Assembly: GCA_028554645.1 (NCBI GenBank)
Contig: JAQOOI010000069.1
Location: forward strand, 1 to 64,000
Origin: Omphalotus guepiniiformis
Lineage: Eukaryota > Basidiomycota > Agaricomycetes > Agaricales > Omphalotaceae
DNA length: 64,000 bases
Direction: 5' to 3'
A program made the position numbers and the translations under genes. Of this stretch, positions 9,951 to 20,959 are shown one piece after another (position 1 is the stretch's first letter; each line of letters opens with the position of its first letter). The notes under the pieces are model-generated. The model did not search any database and was not told where the DNA came from. It was given only the letters and a program-made list of their open reading frames with translations.

Positions 9951-11145
9951 CGGATATCGTTTATATTAGCGTGAAGCGTGTACATTTTGAAGTCGGCTCA
10001 CTAATCTGTGCAGTTGGATAGAAAAACTTCGAGTCCCAACCCGCGTAGTCCTTTTGACGACACTGCGAATGTCATATATCATTATGTGTTTGTCGATCTA
10101 TATGAAACCAGAATGAAACCAGATATCGTTTATAATAGCGTGACGCGTGAACAACTTGAAGGTCGACTCACCGGTTTGTATGGCTGAATAGAAAAACAAC
10201 TGCACTCAAGCTTCGAGCTTCGAGTCCCAACCACATTCGCATCATATCGGATTTACGACGCTGTCTCTCCCCGCTTTTCACCTTCAGCTGTGGCGACGAG
10301 CTTTCTTGAGCTCGTTAACGTTACGACGGCACATACGGTAGTTCTTCTTACATTATACACTCGGTGGGACACTGCGAAAGTTATACATCATTATGTATTT
10401 GTCGATCTACTGTATATGGAATCAGATATCGTTCATACTAGCGTGAACAACTTGAAGTCGACTCACTGGTTTGTATGCTGTATAAATCATAAAACGACAG
10501 CTGCACTCCAGCCTCTGAGCTTCGAGTCTCAACCAACGTAGTCCATCTGACATCATATACACGGTGGGACAACTGCGAAATTCATACATCAGTCAAAGGA
10601 AGACCATAACGCAAAACGATGAGACCAAGATCCTTCGAGGCTCACCTTGTTTAGCCTTCTCCGCCTCCAACGCGTCCGCTGCTGCTCCCGCAGAGTTAGA
10701 CTACTTCTACGTCCAGTCCAAAACCGTGGGGGGTGTTTAAAGTAGATGACAAATGCGAGTGGATATTTTTTTTGGTTTTTTTGGAGGGATGTTCTGGAGG
10801 GATGGATATCAAACTGTGTCGGGTGTGCTTGGGCGAGCGAGAATAAGCTTGGTTTAGTTGTTTCGTGAATGGAGACGATGTGTACCGTAATTTCCTAGAC
10901 ACGCCGTTTTAAAATTCGATAAATCTAATTTCAAGGTAAAACGTACCGCGCGCGCGAACCTGTTCCCATCTCTTCTCAAGAACTCATGAAGGCAGAGTTC
11001 TTGTTCATTGGAACGTTATACGTTCGTTCATCTACATAGAATCAGTCATCGTTTACAATAGCATGACGCGTGAACTTGAACTCACTGGTTTGTATGGCTG
11101 TATAAAAGCACGTCGAAGTCACCTCCGAGTCGCAACCAACGACGG
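9951..11145 (+). repeat. Dispersed degenerate copies of a promoter-like unit
   Basis: At least four copies (about 9951-10040, 10058-10220, 10368-10545 and 11025-11140) share, in order, CATTATGTGTTTGTCGATCTA, ATATCGTTTATAATAGCGTGA, AACTTGAAGTCGACTCACTGG, TTTGTATGGCTGTATAAA and CTTCGAGTCCCAACCA. The third and fourth copies keep a TATA box (TATAAAT at 10481, TATAAAA at 11101). The fourth is the one nearest XRN1, so the unit is probably a duplicated core promoter plus leader. The space between copies (10550-11020) shows no gene. Confidence 0.75.
11101..11107 (+). promoter_or_regulatory. TATA box upstream of XRN1 leader
   Basis: TATAAAA preceded by TGGCTG, at the conserved place in the nearest promoter-like repeat. 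The XRN1 ATG is 277 nt further downstream, which would give a long leader holding upstream ORFs. Confidence 0.45.
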
Positions 11146-11252
11146 ATGCCTCTATTGTTCCTTCTGACCTCAAACAGTCGCTTCACCTCTCCGTACTACT
11201 GCAAAATTCACAAATCAACGAATCAATTTGTCAAAGCAAGATGTGAACAAGG

Positions 11253-11381
11253 ATGGCTTCCTCGAGGCAAGTACCGGCGTTCTCCGAGGCAAAGCACCAC
11301 ATCACGTGGTCAACTTTCCTCAACGTCCGAGACGTCGACGACAGCGACTCTGTAGGCTTCTTCTCTAACCACGACGACTAA
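11253..11381 (+). other. Upstream open reading frame, 42 codons, ending 2 nt before the XRN1 start
   Basis: ATG at 11253 (context AAGGATGG) opens a frame of 42 codons (begins MASSRQVPAF, ends GFFSNHDD) that stops with TAA at 11379-11381; XRN1 starts at 11384. A second ATG-initiated frame (11146-11355) overlaps it in another register, and a minimal ATG-TGA lies at 11241-11246. If the transcript starts at the TATA box near 11101, these would all be in the leader and could restrain XRN1 translation. No homology is recognised. Confidence 0.45.
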
Positions 11382-11383
11382 CA

Positions 11384-14300
11384 ATGGGTAAGTTATCACT
11401 ACTCTAACAGAATACAGCTGATTTATTGTCTTTCAGGTATTCCAAAGGTACGTGCTGCAGAAACACGCTGCTCGAGCTCACTGACCCTCAATCTGTGCAG
11501 TTCTTCCGATACATTTCGTACGCATCTGTCCTCATTCTCTCGAATATCTTTTTTTACTGAACTTAACAGAGAACGATACCCTCTGACATCCCAACTAATT
11601 CAAGAGAACAAGATTCCTGAATTTGGTGCGTCTCGATTGCATTTTTTCACCTCATGTCCGCTGCTCATCGCTCAATCCCTTCATAGACAACCTCTATCTC
11701 GATTTCAACGGCATCATACACAACTGTTCTCACCCAAACGACGATGATGCTCATTTTCGACTATCAGAAGAACAAATATTCACTTCAATATTCGCTTACG
11801 TCGACCACCTTTTCAGTAAAATAAAACCCAAGAAACTTTTCTTTATCGCTGTCGATGGCGTTGCCCCACGAGCGAAGATGAATCAGCAGCGGAGTAGGCG
11901 GTTTAGGACAGCGAAAGAGGTTAGGGAGGTTCGAGAGAAGGCAGAGGCTAAAGGAGAGAAGCTTCCGGATGAGAAGGCCTTCGACAGTAACTGCATTACA
12001 CCGGGTACACCCTTCATGGCGAGACTAACCGACCAACTCAAGTACTTCATCAATAAGAAAATCACCGAAGACTCGAATTGGCGGAATGTCGAGGTCGTGT
12101 TATCAGGACACGAGGTACCCGGAGAAGGAGAACACAAGATCATGGAATACATTCGTCTCTCGCGTTCGCAGCCGGATTATAATCCCAATATTCGGCATTG
12201 TCTTTATGGCCTCGACGCAGACCTTGTCATGCTCGGCCTCATAAGCCACGACCCTCATTTTTGTCTCCTTCGAGAAGAAGTCAAATTCGGCCCTTCTTCT
12301 CGTAAGAGTAAATCCAACAACTCCCTCGAATCGATCAAATTCTACCTCCTCCATCTATCTCTCCTCCGCGAATACCTCGATATCGAGTTTCACTCTATCG
12401 CAGAAGCTTTACCTTTCCCTTACTCCCTCGAGCGCGTCATAGACGACTTTATCCTTCTCGCTGTTTTCGTTGGGAACGATTTCCTACCGAATCTCCCTGA
12501 TTTGCATATTCATGCTAATGGGCTGGAGAAGCTCTTCGAGGTGTATAAGAAGGTTTTACCTTCTCTCGAAGGATACATCAACGATGCTGGGACGATCGAT
12601 CTTCCTAGGCTTCAGGTCGTGTTGAACGAGATGGCACAATGGGAAGTCGAGGTGTTCGAGAAAGAGTATGGGGATTTGAATTGGTTCAAAGGCAAACAAG
12701 CCAAGTACCTCGATCAGCCGAAGAACGCGAACGGGAATGGGAATAAGACGGTGTTGAGCACGACACAGAAAGAGATATTCGATGCGGTGAAGGAGTGGGT
12801 GGAGAGTAAATCGAAGGAACCGTTGACGATGCCGAATGTTTTTCCTGCAAAGGATAAAAAGTTTATTTCTACGCTCGCGGATGATTTACATCTCTCGCTT
12901 GCGTGGGATGAGTATGACGAGGATGGGAATAATCTCGTGTCCTTTACACCTCTCGTACCTCTGAACGGCGACGCAGTAGACGACGTCACCGCCTCCGCCG
13001 CTGCCGACGACGACGAAGTCAACTCGTCTTCTTCATCAGAAGACGAAGAATCCCAAGCCGCAATCCAACGCGTCCTAAACAAATACTCCTCCATGCCCAC
13101 CACCTCCACCTCCGCCTCCGACTTCGACACCCGCTTCGCCCATTCCCAATCCCTAAAAATGGACGAATGGAAACGACATTACTATCAAGGCAAACTCGAA
13201 ATATCCTACGACGATCCAGAACAAATGCACGAGCTTGTTTATCGATATGTTGAGGGGTTGCAGTGGGTTATGCATTATTATTTTAGTGGGGTTAAGTCTT
13301 GGGGGTGGTTTTATGATTATCATTATGCGCCGAGGATTTCGGATTTGAGTGAGAGTGCGATGTGGGGGATGGGGCAGGAGGGGCGGAAGGAGGCGGAGAA
13401 GGAGGGGGCGGGTGAGGGAGGGGAAGGAAAGGAAGGCGAAGGGAAGGTGATCAAGAGGGGTATCAAGGATTTCAAGTTCGATTTCGAACTTGGAACGCCT
13501 TTCAGGCCTTTTGAGCAACTCATGGGTGTTTTACCGGTTGCTTCTAGGGAACTTATCCCTATGGCGTATCGGGTACGTTTCCAGTCTCTTCTCCCCCTCG
13601 TACCCCTTCTAACCCTTTTTTCTTTCGCAGGACCTAATGTCCGACCCAACCTCCCCAATTCTCCACTTCTATCCTCTCGAATTCGAATCCGACCTAAACG
13701 GTAAAAAAGCCGATTGGGAAGCTATCGTTAAAATCCCATTCATAGATCAACATCTTCTTCTCAAAGCTATGTCTTCGAAAGAACATCTCCTTACTCCCTC
13801 TGAGCGTGTACGAAATTCATTCGGGACGAGTACGAAGTTCACGTATATCGGGTTAAACGCTGAGCCGTCGGTGTACCCTTCGTCTTTACCGGGGTTCTTC
13901 CCACCGCTGTATAGATGTATGTGTAAGATGGAGACGTTTGATTTACCGACGCTTGATCCTGATCTTGGACAAGTTTTGGTGAGGGGTTTGAAGGAGGGTG
14001 TGTTGATGGGTAAAGATGCGTTGGCTGGGTTCCCTTCGTTGAATTCTCTACCTCATACGCATATTGTGTTGGGGTATCATCATGTTAATGTACATGGTTC
14101 TGAATCTAGGAATCAGAGTGTTGTGGTTCATATCCTTAACACTTATGATCCTGATTCTAATCCTGATCCTACTTCCGGTGGTGGGTCTAGGTCTGGGTGG
14201 AAGACGGAGGATATTGGGAGGGAGTTTATTGGGAAGAGGATTTTTGTTGGGTGGCCTTTTATTTCGGAGGGGATGGTTGTTGCTGTTTCGGATTCGTTGT

Positions 14301-16513
14301 TTAGGTATGAGAAGGTTAGGGTTGGGCAGGGGAGGGGTGGTGGTGGTGTTGAGAAGGTACTTGGGAATCCGCATAGTCAGGCTGGGTTGGGACATTGGAG
14401 AGCTAAGGCGGAGAGGATTGAGGGTGTTTATTCGAAGAGGTTTGGGATTGTTACGGGACCGGTTGAGGTGTTGGTTCATGTTAGACCTTTGAAGGGTACG
14501 TAGGCTACTGCTACCTCTTCTTCGCTTTTAAATTATTCTCGGTCCTGACCTCCTTTTTGTGTGACGTAGGTCTCAAACGTCTAGACGACGGTTCGTTCAT
14601 CAAGGACTATGAAGGACAAGATAAAGAAGTCGAGCAGGCTTTACAGATGGTTGTTAGGGATGTTAGTTGTGAGGATCCGAGATACGTTGAGAGACCAGCG
14701 CCGCCGTTATCCGAGGAGTTTCCGTTGGGGAGTAAAATCTTCTTTTTGGGTGAACATGCGTATGGTGTTGCGGCGCAGGTAGCTGCTACTGCCGAGACGA
14801 GTCTTTCTGTTGTTCTTGCAGTACGTTCTTTCGGCTTAAATCTTCATTTCGCATGTAAGACTCACGTTTTGTCGCATTCTTCCCCTCAGATAAAACCGAA
14901 AATGCCCAATTCAAAGCCATCGTCCAAGACCCCTCCCGTCGTTCAACAACCTACCACCCTTCGTTCCGCGTCGCGGAAATGCTAGGAATGTCAGGTCTAG
15001 CTCTATCTAGGATAACCTCGAGTTTTATGGTTCTCACATCGGACGGACAAAAACATAACGTCGGGTTGAGTCTTAAATTCGAAGCGAAGAGTTTGAAGGT
15101 TGTTGATTATTCGAAGAAGGATGGGAGGAGTTGGGAGTTTAGTGAGAAGGCTGTTGGGTTGATTGGAGATTATAAGAGGGCGTTTCCGGATTTGTTTGGG
15201 GGGTTGGATGCGACTGGGGATGGTATGTTCGTTCTGCTGGATTTTATGGAGCAAGGAGTGACTAATTGGGGTTTCTTTTTTGTTTTTTTGTTGCAGCTAT
15301 CGCTAAAGCGGCGGGACTTTTACCTGGACGAGATCCTGATGGTCGTGTCAAGGAAATTCGGGCGTGGCTCAAGACGAAGGGTGTACGAGATTTCGAGCCC
15401 GTGTCGCTGTTCTGCGACCAACTAGGAAAAGTTCGTCCCTTCCCTAAACTCCATTTCATGGCTTTCTAAAATCCTCTTTGTAATAGGAAACCGTGAAGGA
15501 AATCGAAAAACTCGCTGATTCGTTCAACGCTAACAAGTCGACGCTTGCGATCAAGAAAGCTATCGTCAAGGGTATACCTCGACAGGCGGTGTTGAAGCCT
15601 GCGCATGCGATATATCGGTTACAAAACCAACAGTTTGCGTTGGGGGATAGAGTGACGATGATACAAGATTCGGGGGGTGTACCGCTTGCTGCGAAAGGTG
15701 TTGTTATCGGGTTGAATTCCCAGTCTATGGATGTGGTTTGGGATGTACCGTTCATGTCTGGGACGACTTTGGGTGATAGGTGTGTTTTTATGTTTGCTGG
15801 TGCATGAGAGTTCAGGTTTACATTATTTTTTCTTTTCAGGTGCTCGCAGTACAGAGGATCAACAGTCGAGTTTGATACTTGTCTAAATTTGAGTAATCCT
15901 CAGTTCGTGACGTCGACGAATCCCAAGGCGATTCCTGCTCCTGCGCCTATCGACAATTCCTCCAGGTTTCAACCGAAATTTGGTCCTCGACCTTTCGTTC
16001 AGCCAGCGCCCGGACAAGCTCCTGCGGCTGGTTTCCGACCTGCTCCGAATAATAGGTGCGTTTGCTCTTCCTTCCCTATGTTACGTGATGCTGACGTGGC
16101 GTGGGTCCTATAGCAATAACACACCAGTACATATAATGACGAATCCAAATCGTGGCGGCAGACGTGAAGGGTTCACTGCACCTCCCCGTGGAGCACCCTC
16201 TGCGATACATCATCACCCACGAAACGAGTATTCGTCGAATAACAACAACAACGCAAGCGCAAGCGCAAGTGGTTCGAATACTACAGATCAACCTCCAGTT
16301 TCTCCGGGAGCGGCTAATGTCAATGGTGATCATCGACCTGCATCTAATGGTGGGTTTGGTGCGTCGAGAGGTATGCCGCATTCGAGGGGTGTGAAAGGGT
16401 TTGGGAATGGAAGGGGGAGAGGATTTGGCTCGTTCAATGCTGAACGTGGGAGGGGTGGGCCGAGAGGAGGAGGGTATAGAGGGAGGGGTAGGGCTGCGCC
16501 TTTACCATCGTAG
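11384..16513 (+). CDS. XRN1: 5'-3' exoribonuclease 1 (XRN1/KEM1)
   Basis: This is the cytoplasmic exonuclease that degrades decapped mRNA. Micro-exons encode the canonical start MGIPKFFRYISERYP: 11384-11387, 11437-11447, 11501-11517, 11570-11625, then the large exon from 11686 to 13572. The nuclease motifs are all visible: LYLDFNGIIHNCSHP, FIAVDGVAPRAKMNQQRSRR, SGHEVPGEGEHKIM, CLYGLDADLVMLGL and FVGNDFLPNLPDLHI, giving the acidic metal ligands. Later exons (from 13631, 14570, about 14860-14890, 15299, 15488, 15840, 16114) encode the fungal C-terminal domains, including QFALGDRVTMIQDSGG (SH3-like) and an RGG-rich tail RGRGFGSFNAERGRGG. The junction near 14801-14889 is ambiguous: the obvious acceptor gives a frameshift. 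The gene converges on a DUF6535 gene, and this pair is repeated downstream. Confidence 0.96.
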
Positions 16514-16900
16514 TTGGACTTGCGAGGCAAGGGCCTGATTCGCAGGGGTCAGTGGTAGTTTACTACGAGAAGATGGTTTTGTGTACTATTGTGTTCTGTT
16601 TAGTGCTCTGCTTTCTTATGGATTTCTGATTGTATCCGGTGTTACATATATACATGTTGGGTATGACAAGCTATGAATTTCGGAGTATGTAGGCATATGT
16701 GTTGTGTGTGTATGTTACACTGGGATTGTAGACGCTTTGTAATGAAGCAAGTACTTGTTCACAGTAGAAATGTACTGTGGTCAACGGATACACATGATCT
16801 TTGGGATATGTCTGTCTTTTTAATGAAGATACATGAAGTGATAGGCTACCATCCCACATCCTCCGCACCAAAATCGAATTATCTAAGTCGAGACAGGCCA
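16514..16900. other. Convergent intergenic spacer between XRN1 and the first DUF6535 gene
   Basis: A short spacer between two stop codons facing each other. It is AT-richer than the genes and presumably holds both 3' UTRs and poly(A) sites. No further structure is seen. Confidence 0.5.
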
Positions 16901-19900
16901 TCAGGACTGCACCCGACCCGGGTGGTCTTCTATAGTTTTGATGATGCGTTGAAGATGATCAAGTCCACCCCGGCTATGAACCAGAATTGGTTGAAGATAA
17001 GCCTCCACTGCCATTTCATCATAAACACCAAAACGCATCCTATGATACGCAGGAGTAGTTCTTGGCTGTTTGTCGAAAACCCTGAGATATTCCTTTAGTG
17101 GAAATTTCTCCTTCGTCCGACTAGGATCGTGTATCCAAGACAGAGTATCCTTCAACACACGTAAAACATCTTCCCATTCAACACGATCCGGAAACAATGA
17201 CACGAGCCGTGAAATGCGAGAAACTCGAACCTCAGATTCCGACTTCAACCTCATAGAAGTCCTAGGAAATCCCAGCATTAGAATAGAGAGTAGCAAGTTG
17301 TCGCCTTGAAAGATATACGAAGATATGTCAGCATCTGCGTTGCCGTGCGTGTCTGTGTATTTTTTGAGTCCTTCGAAGAACGCGTCTATGAGCTGCGCAA
17401 GTGAGCCGCTGTCCCAATTCAGCCATATCCATCCGCATGCGAAGTGAATCCAGTTATCACGGACAAACATACGGAGTGCGTGTTCAGAGGCGGATTTTAG
17501 AGCATATGACATGATATTCAGAGCATAGAGAATTGCCATTTGGTCCCGATTCATCCTGAAAGTTCGCAAAGGGTGGTCACTGTCAGTGTCAGTGACAGAT
17601 GGACGGACATAGGACAAGATCATGTCAATCAATATAAGAGGCGGTGATGGCGTCGGCGGCTCAAATGAATTGGATTCTGGTTGCTCCGAGTCGGATCCCG
17701 CAACAGGTCTCAACACCCTTTCGCAGAGGCCCAGAAAGCAGGTACGAAATTTGATTAAGACCTCCCTCTCAACATCCTCTTGTATCTCGATGAGTTGCGT
17801 GTGATTAAGCAACACTTCACAGAGAGAAGGAAAGCTCGCGTACAATTCACGTACTAAAGCGGGTTTGACATCTAGAATATTGTTCAGGAAATCCAAAGAC
17901 TGAGCTAGCAGCTTATAGTATACCCTTTTATTCGCCGCATCCGTGCTTGATTCATGAGCCAAGCTGTCCAAAGCAAAGATAACCATTTTCATCGCAATGG
18001 AGGCCTTCATGTCCGAAGACTGTGGCAAAAGGCTCACAACAGACTGGGTAGTCATGAAAGGCTCATTGGTGACTTTGATATCATTCCAGAATGAAGAATC
18101 ACTTGGCATCGTTCGTGGAAAAGTTGCTATATCCCAGGGACCTGTGGGTCGCCACTCGTGGGCAGGTTCAGATTCTGCATCGATTAGAGCGGGCAAGATC
18201 AACACAAGGAATAAAGAGAATTGCAATCTTATTTGCTCATTCAAACACCATAGGCTTGACAATATCTCCCGAAGAACAATTCTCCATTGAGAGAGATGTA
18301 GTACCATCTTCGGCTCCTGCATCACTTTTGACAGAAGAATATGGCCTACCCCAGCCACGGAATACTCGAGATGACCATAACGCGCCCAAGTGATGGATGC
18401 CCACATAGACACCGAAATAGCAGGGCTGAACGTGAATACATCTGACATACCCCCTGACAAAGTGTAACCGTGGTACGACATTGCTCTAGGAAAATACATA
18501 TAAGAGCGTAAGATGCGCTCCACATCCCCCTCGCAGCCCTGTCGCACAGTCCTTTCATCACCACCTTGCAGAGTGGATTGCTGTAAAACATGTCTCTGCA
18601 CGGCACGGACATTGTACTTCTCGGGCTCGAAGAAATCTTCAACGTGAGGTTTGCTGTCGGGATTTAACCCTCCAAGAGCTTGGACAACGATGCTATGGAT
18701 CTCTGGGGTGGGAGAGGCGGTAAATAACCAGTATAAGGTCTCCAATGCAAGCTCGTGATTCCTATCCAGGATCTCTTTACTTTCACGTTCCTTTATGGGT
18801 TCTAGGAAGGACTTCCATGAAGACGAGCGGTTGCTTAGGATGCGGGTGTTTTGCACTTGGGACCATACAACATGAAAAGAGATTGTTATTACGTTGAAGA
18901 TTTTCAGCTGAAGGACACTGGAGATTCGACAGAGAAAACGAATTATGTGCTGTTGGGTGAGGGATGACACACGGTGCACTGGATCGGCTGTATTGCGAGG
19001 TAGAACGGGGCTGTCTTTCCGCCAGGGCCATAGAGAGGTCGTGAATGGAAAATATACGGAAATACGGCTGAATAGACGACGAAATTGCCATCGAGTTGAC
19101 AGCAACAACCTATACATGTAAGCAAGGACAGAGGAAAGGAAATACATCAACGGCCCGTATATACGGGTGATGATAAATGCAAGGAAGTGGGTCAACGGCG
19201 TCTGATACGGGCACTGGGGAACGAAAACGGGCAGGATATTGCTGATGAAATACAGCAGGAAAGCGACAGCAGTGATCGCAGCAATAGCAAGAGCTATAGG
19301 GTGCAAAAGGGGAATGTAAAAGAGAACCAGACCGATGAGAAATAGCGCAAGAGAGACGTGCATGATGATTGGTAGAAGGCCGGTGATGGTTGTTACACCC
19401 CATCGCTCGAATCCAAGATATCGATAGTGTCGTCGGTGTGAACGATGCCGCGCATCGCCAGAGGAAAATGAGTCATAGTGGTGTAACCATTGCTTCACGA
19501 GGACTGCGAAGAGTGCCACACAGAGGCTTGCAACAAGACTACAAGCCCAGAGTCCGTTGACCCAAACAGAAATAGTATCGGGAGAAAATGGAGTGTTGGG
19601 ATTCAGAGAGGATGACGGAACGCTATCGACCGATTCTCCTTGAGCACTTGCCCTCTGAATTTGTACGAGCTCGTACAGAAGTGAAGATGATACTTCTGTC
19701 TGGTCTTGTTGCAAGCCCAGAGACGCCTGGACGAGAAACGTAGTTACCACGGCCGAGAAAAGACCTGCCTATGTGAAGGTTGACGTTGAGTACTGATAGC
19801 GTCACAAAGACTGAAATACGCACGAAGACCAGCATGACATCTGCCCCATCCTTACTTTCATCCACCAATTTTCTATCAAACGCTGCAGCCTCCTTCATGT

Positions 19901-20030
19901 ACACGCGGTAAACTCGAGCATCAGGTCCGGCCTCCTCAAACTGCTTATCTGGTGGACCAAACTCGTCGTAGTCGTTGAGAAACTCTGCTCCACGATCTGT
20001 AGTGGGAACCGTGTTTGGAATTATTCGCAT
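16901..20030 (-). CDS. DUF6535 multi-pass membrane protein, copy 1
   Basis: Two exons, 20030-19824 and 19768-16901, joined by a 55-nt intron to give DVMLVFAGLFSAVVTTFLVQ. The N-terminal third is the DUF6535 domain typical of Agaricomycetes: a GPDARVYRVYMKEA segment, AGLFSAVVTTFLVQASLGL, SVWVNGLWACSLVASL, KQWLHHY, a HRHYRYLGFERW motif and two further hydrophobic helices (LLPIIMHVSLALFLIGLVLF, IALAIAAITAVAFLLYFI), giving about four membrane spans. The remaining roughly 650 residues are helical and without a named domain. The biochemical function is unknown. A TATA box lies about 77 nt upstream. A paralogue sits at 24582-27421 in the same orientation and with the same intron position. Confidence 0.92.
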
Positions 20031-20959
20031 AATCCGAAGGTTGGATCAGGGTTGGATTATACGGCCACAGGAGTAATACGTAGAAGTGAGGTTCGCTTGC
20101 TGAGCCTTTTATACTTCTATGCATCGTGCACCGTATCTTATGCATCAGTTGGCAGGTTGAATGCTATTTGTTCCGGATTCGATTGATTTATCGCATAGGA
20201 TTGACATATTGAATGCACGAGGAAGACTAAGACAATGTGTTTTTAATTGAATTGCGGTTGAACCAGTTGAGACTGACCATCATTGTAATTCTTTCCAGGT
20301 TGCTCCTCCTGACATACATACGTGCTAAGTATCAATAGGTGGAAGTAGGATGAGGAAACTTGAAAGCTGCGCTCAGACCACGTGTCAAGGTAGCTTCATC
20401 GTTGCAACCACCACCATCGGCGAAGACTGAGAACAATGTAGCAATTCATAATTTTCAATTCTGGGTTATCTCGATGTTCGTCCTGCCTACTCTCCTCAGC
20501 CGCTTTCTCTTTTCTTTTGCTCATCGCATGGACCCAACATGGACCTCAAACTCTGCTCATTGGTAACTGATCATTTTTCTCATGCGATGCGGTTTCATTG
20601 AAGTTTCTACGCCTATTGCTACATCTAGCTCGCAAATGACCTTCTTTGGCTGAAATGGCCCATCGGCTTTACACGAGATATCATTGAAACACCGGCAATC
20701 GCTTCGTTCATGGAAGAGTGAAGGAAACCTGATAGAATAAGAAAGTAAAGTCGGGGGCGAGAGAAATTGGGCTGTACCGCTGCGACGCCGGATGAATGAG
20801 ATGAGTTGGTGAGCAGGGTTTACGTTCCCTTGTACTGATCTGATAGCCCGCTCGGGCCGCTTTCAGCCTTTCAGCCTTTAGTGAACGGTCGTCTAGATCT
20901 TGGCTTGGGGTGGTTTGAGCTGCCGTACTGTTCCTGTGGGCGTCTCTAGCAGTCTGCTA
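20031..20959. other. Intergenic region between DUF6535 copy 1 and the XRN1 pseudogene
   Basis: It contains the upstream region of the minus-strand DUF6535 gene on its left side and then unremarkable DNA. No open frame here resembles a protein I recognise. The left boundary of the XRN1-derived sequence is around 20960. Confidence 0.4.
20107..20113 (-). promoter_or_regulatory. TATA box of DUF6535 copy 1
   Basis: On the minus strand the sequence reads AAGTATAAAAGGCTC, about 77 nt upstream of the ATG at 20030. The second DUF6535 gene has a TATA box at nearly the same distance. Confidence 0.6.

Noticed and set aside
14064..14492. Gly/Leu/Arg-rich plus-strand frame of 142 codons
   Set aside because: It is an alternative frame of the G/T-rich block in XRN1.
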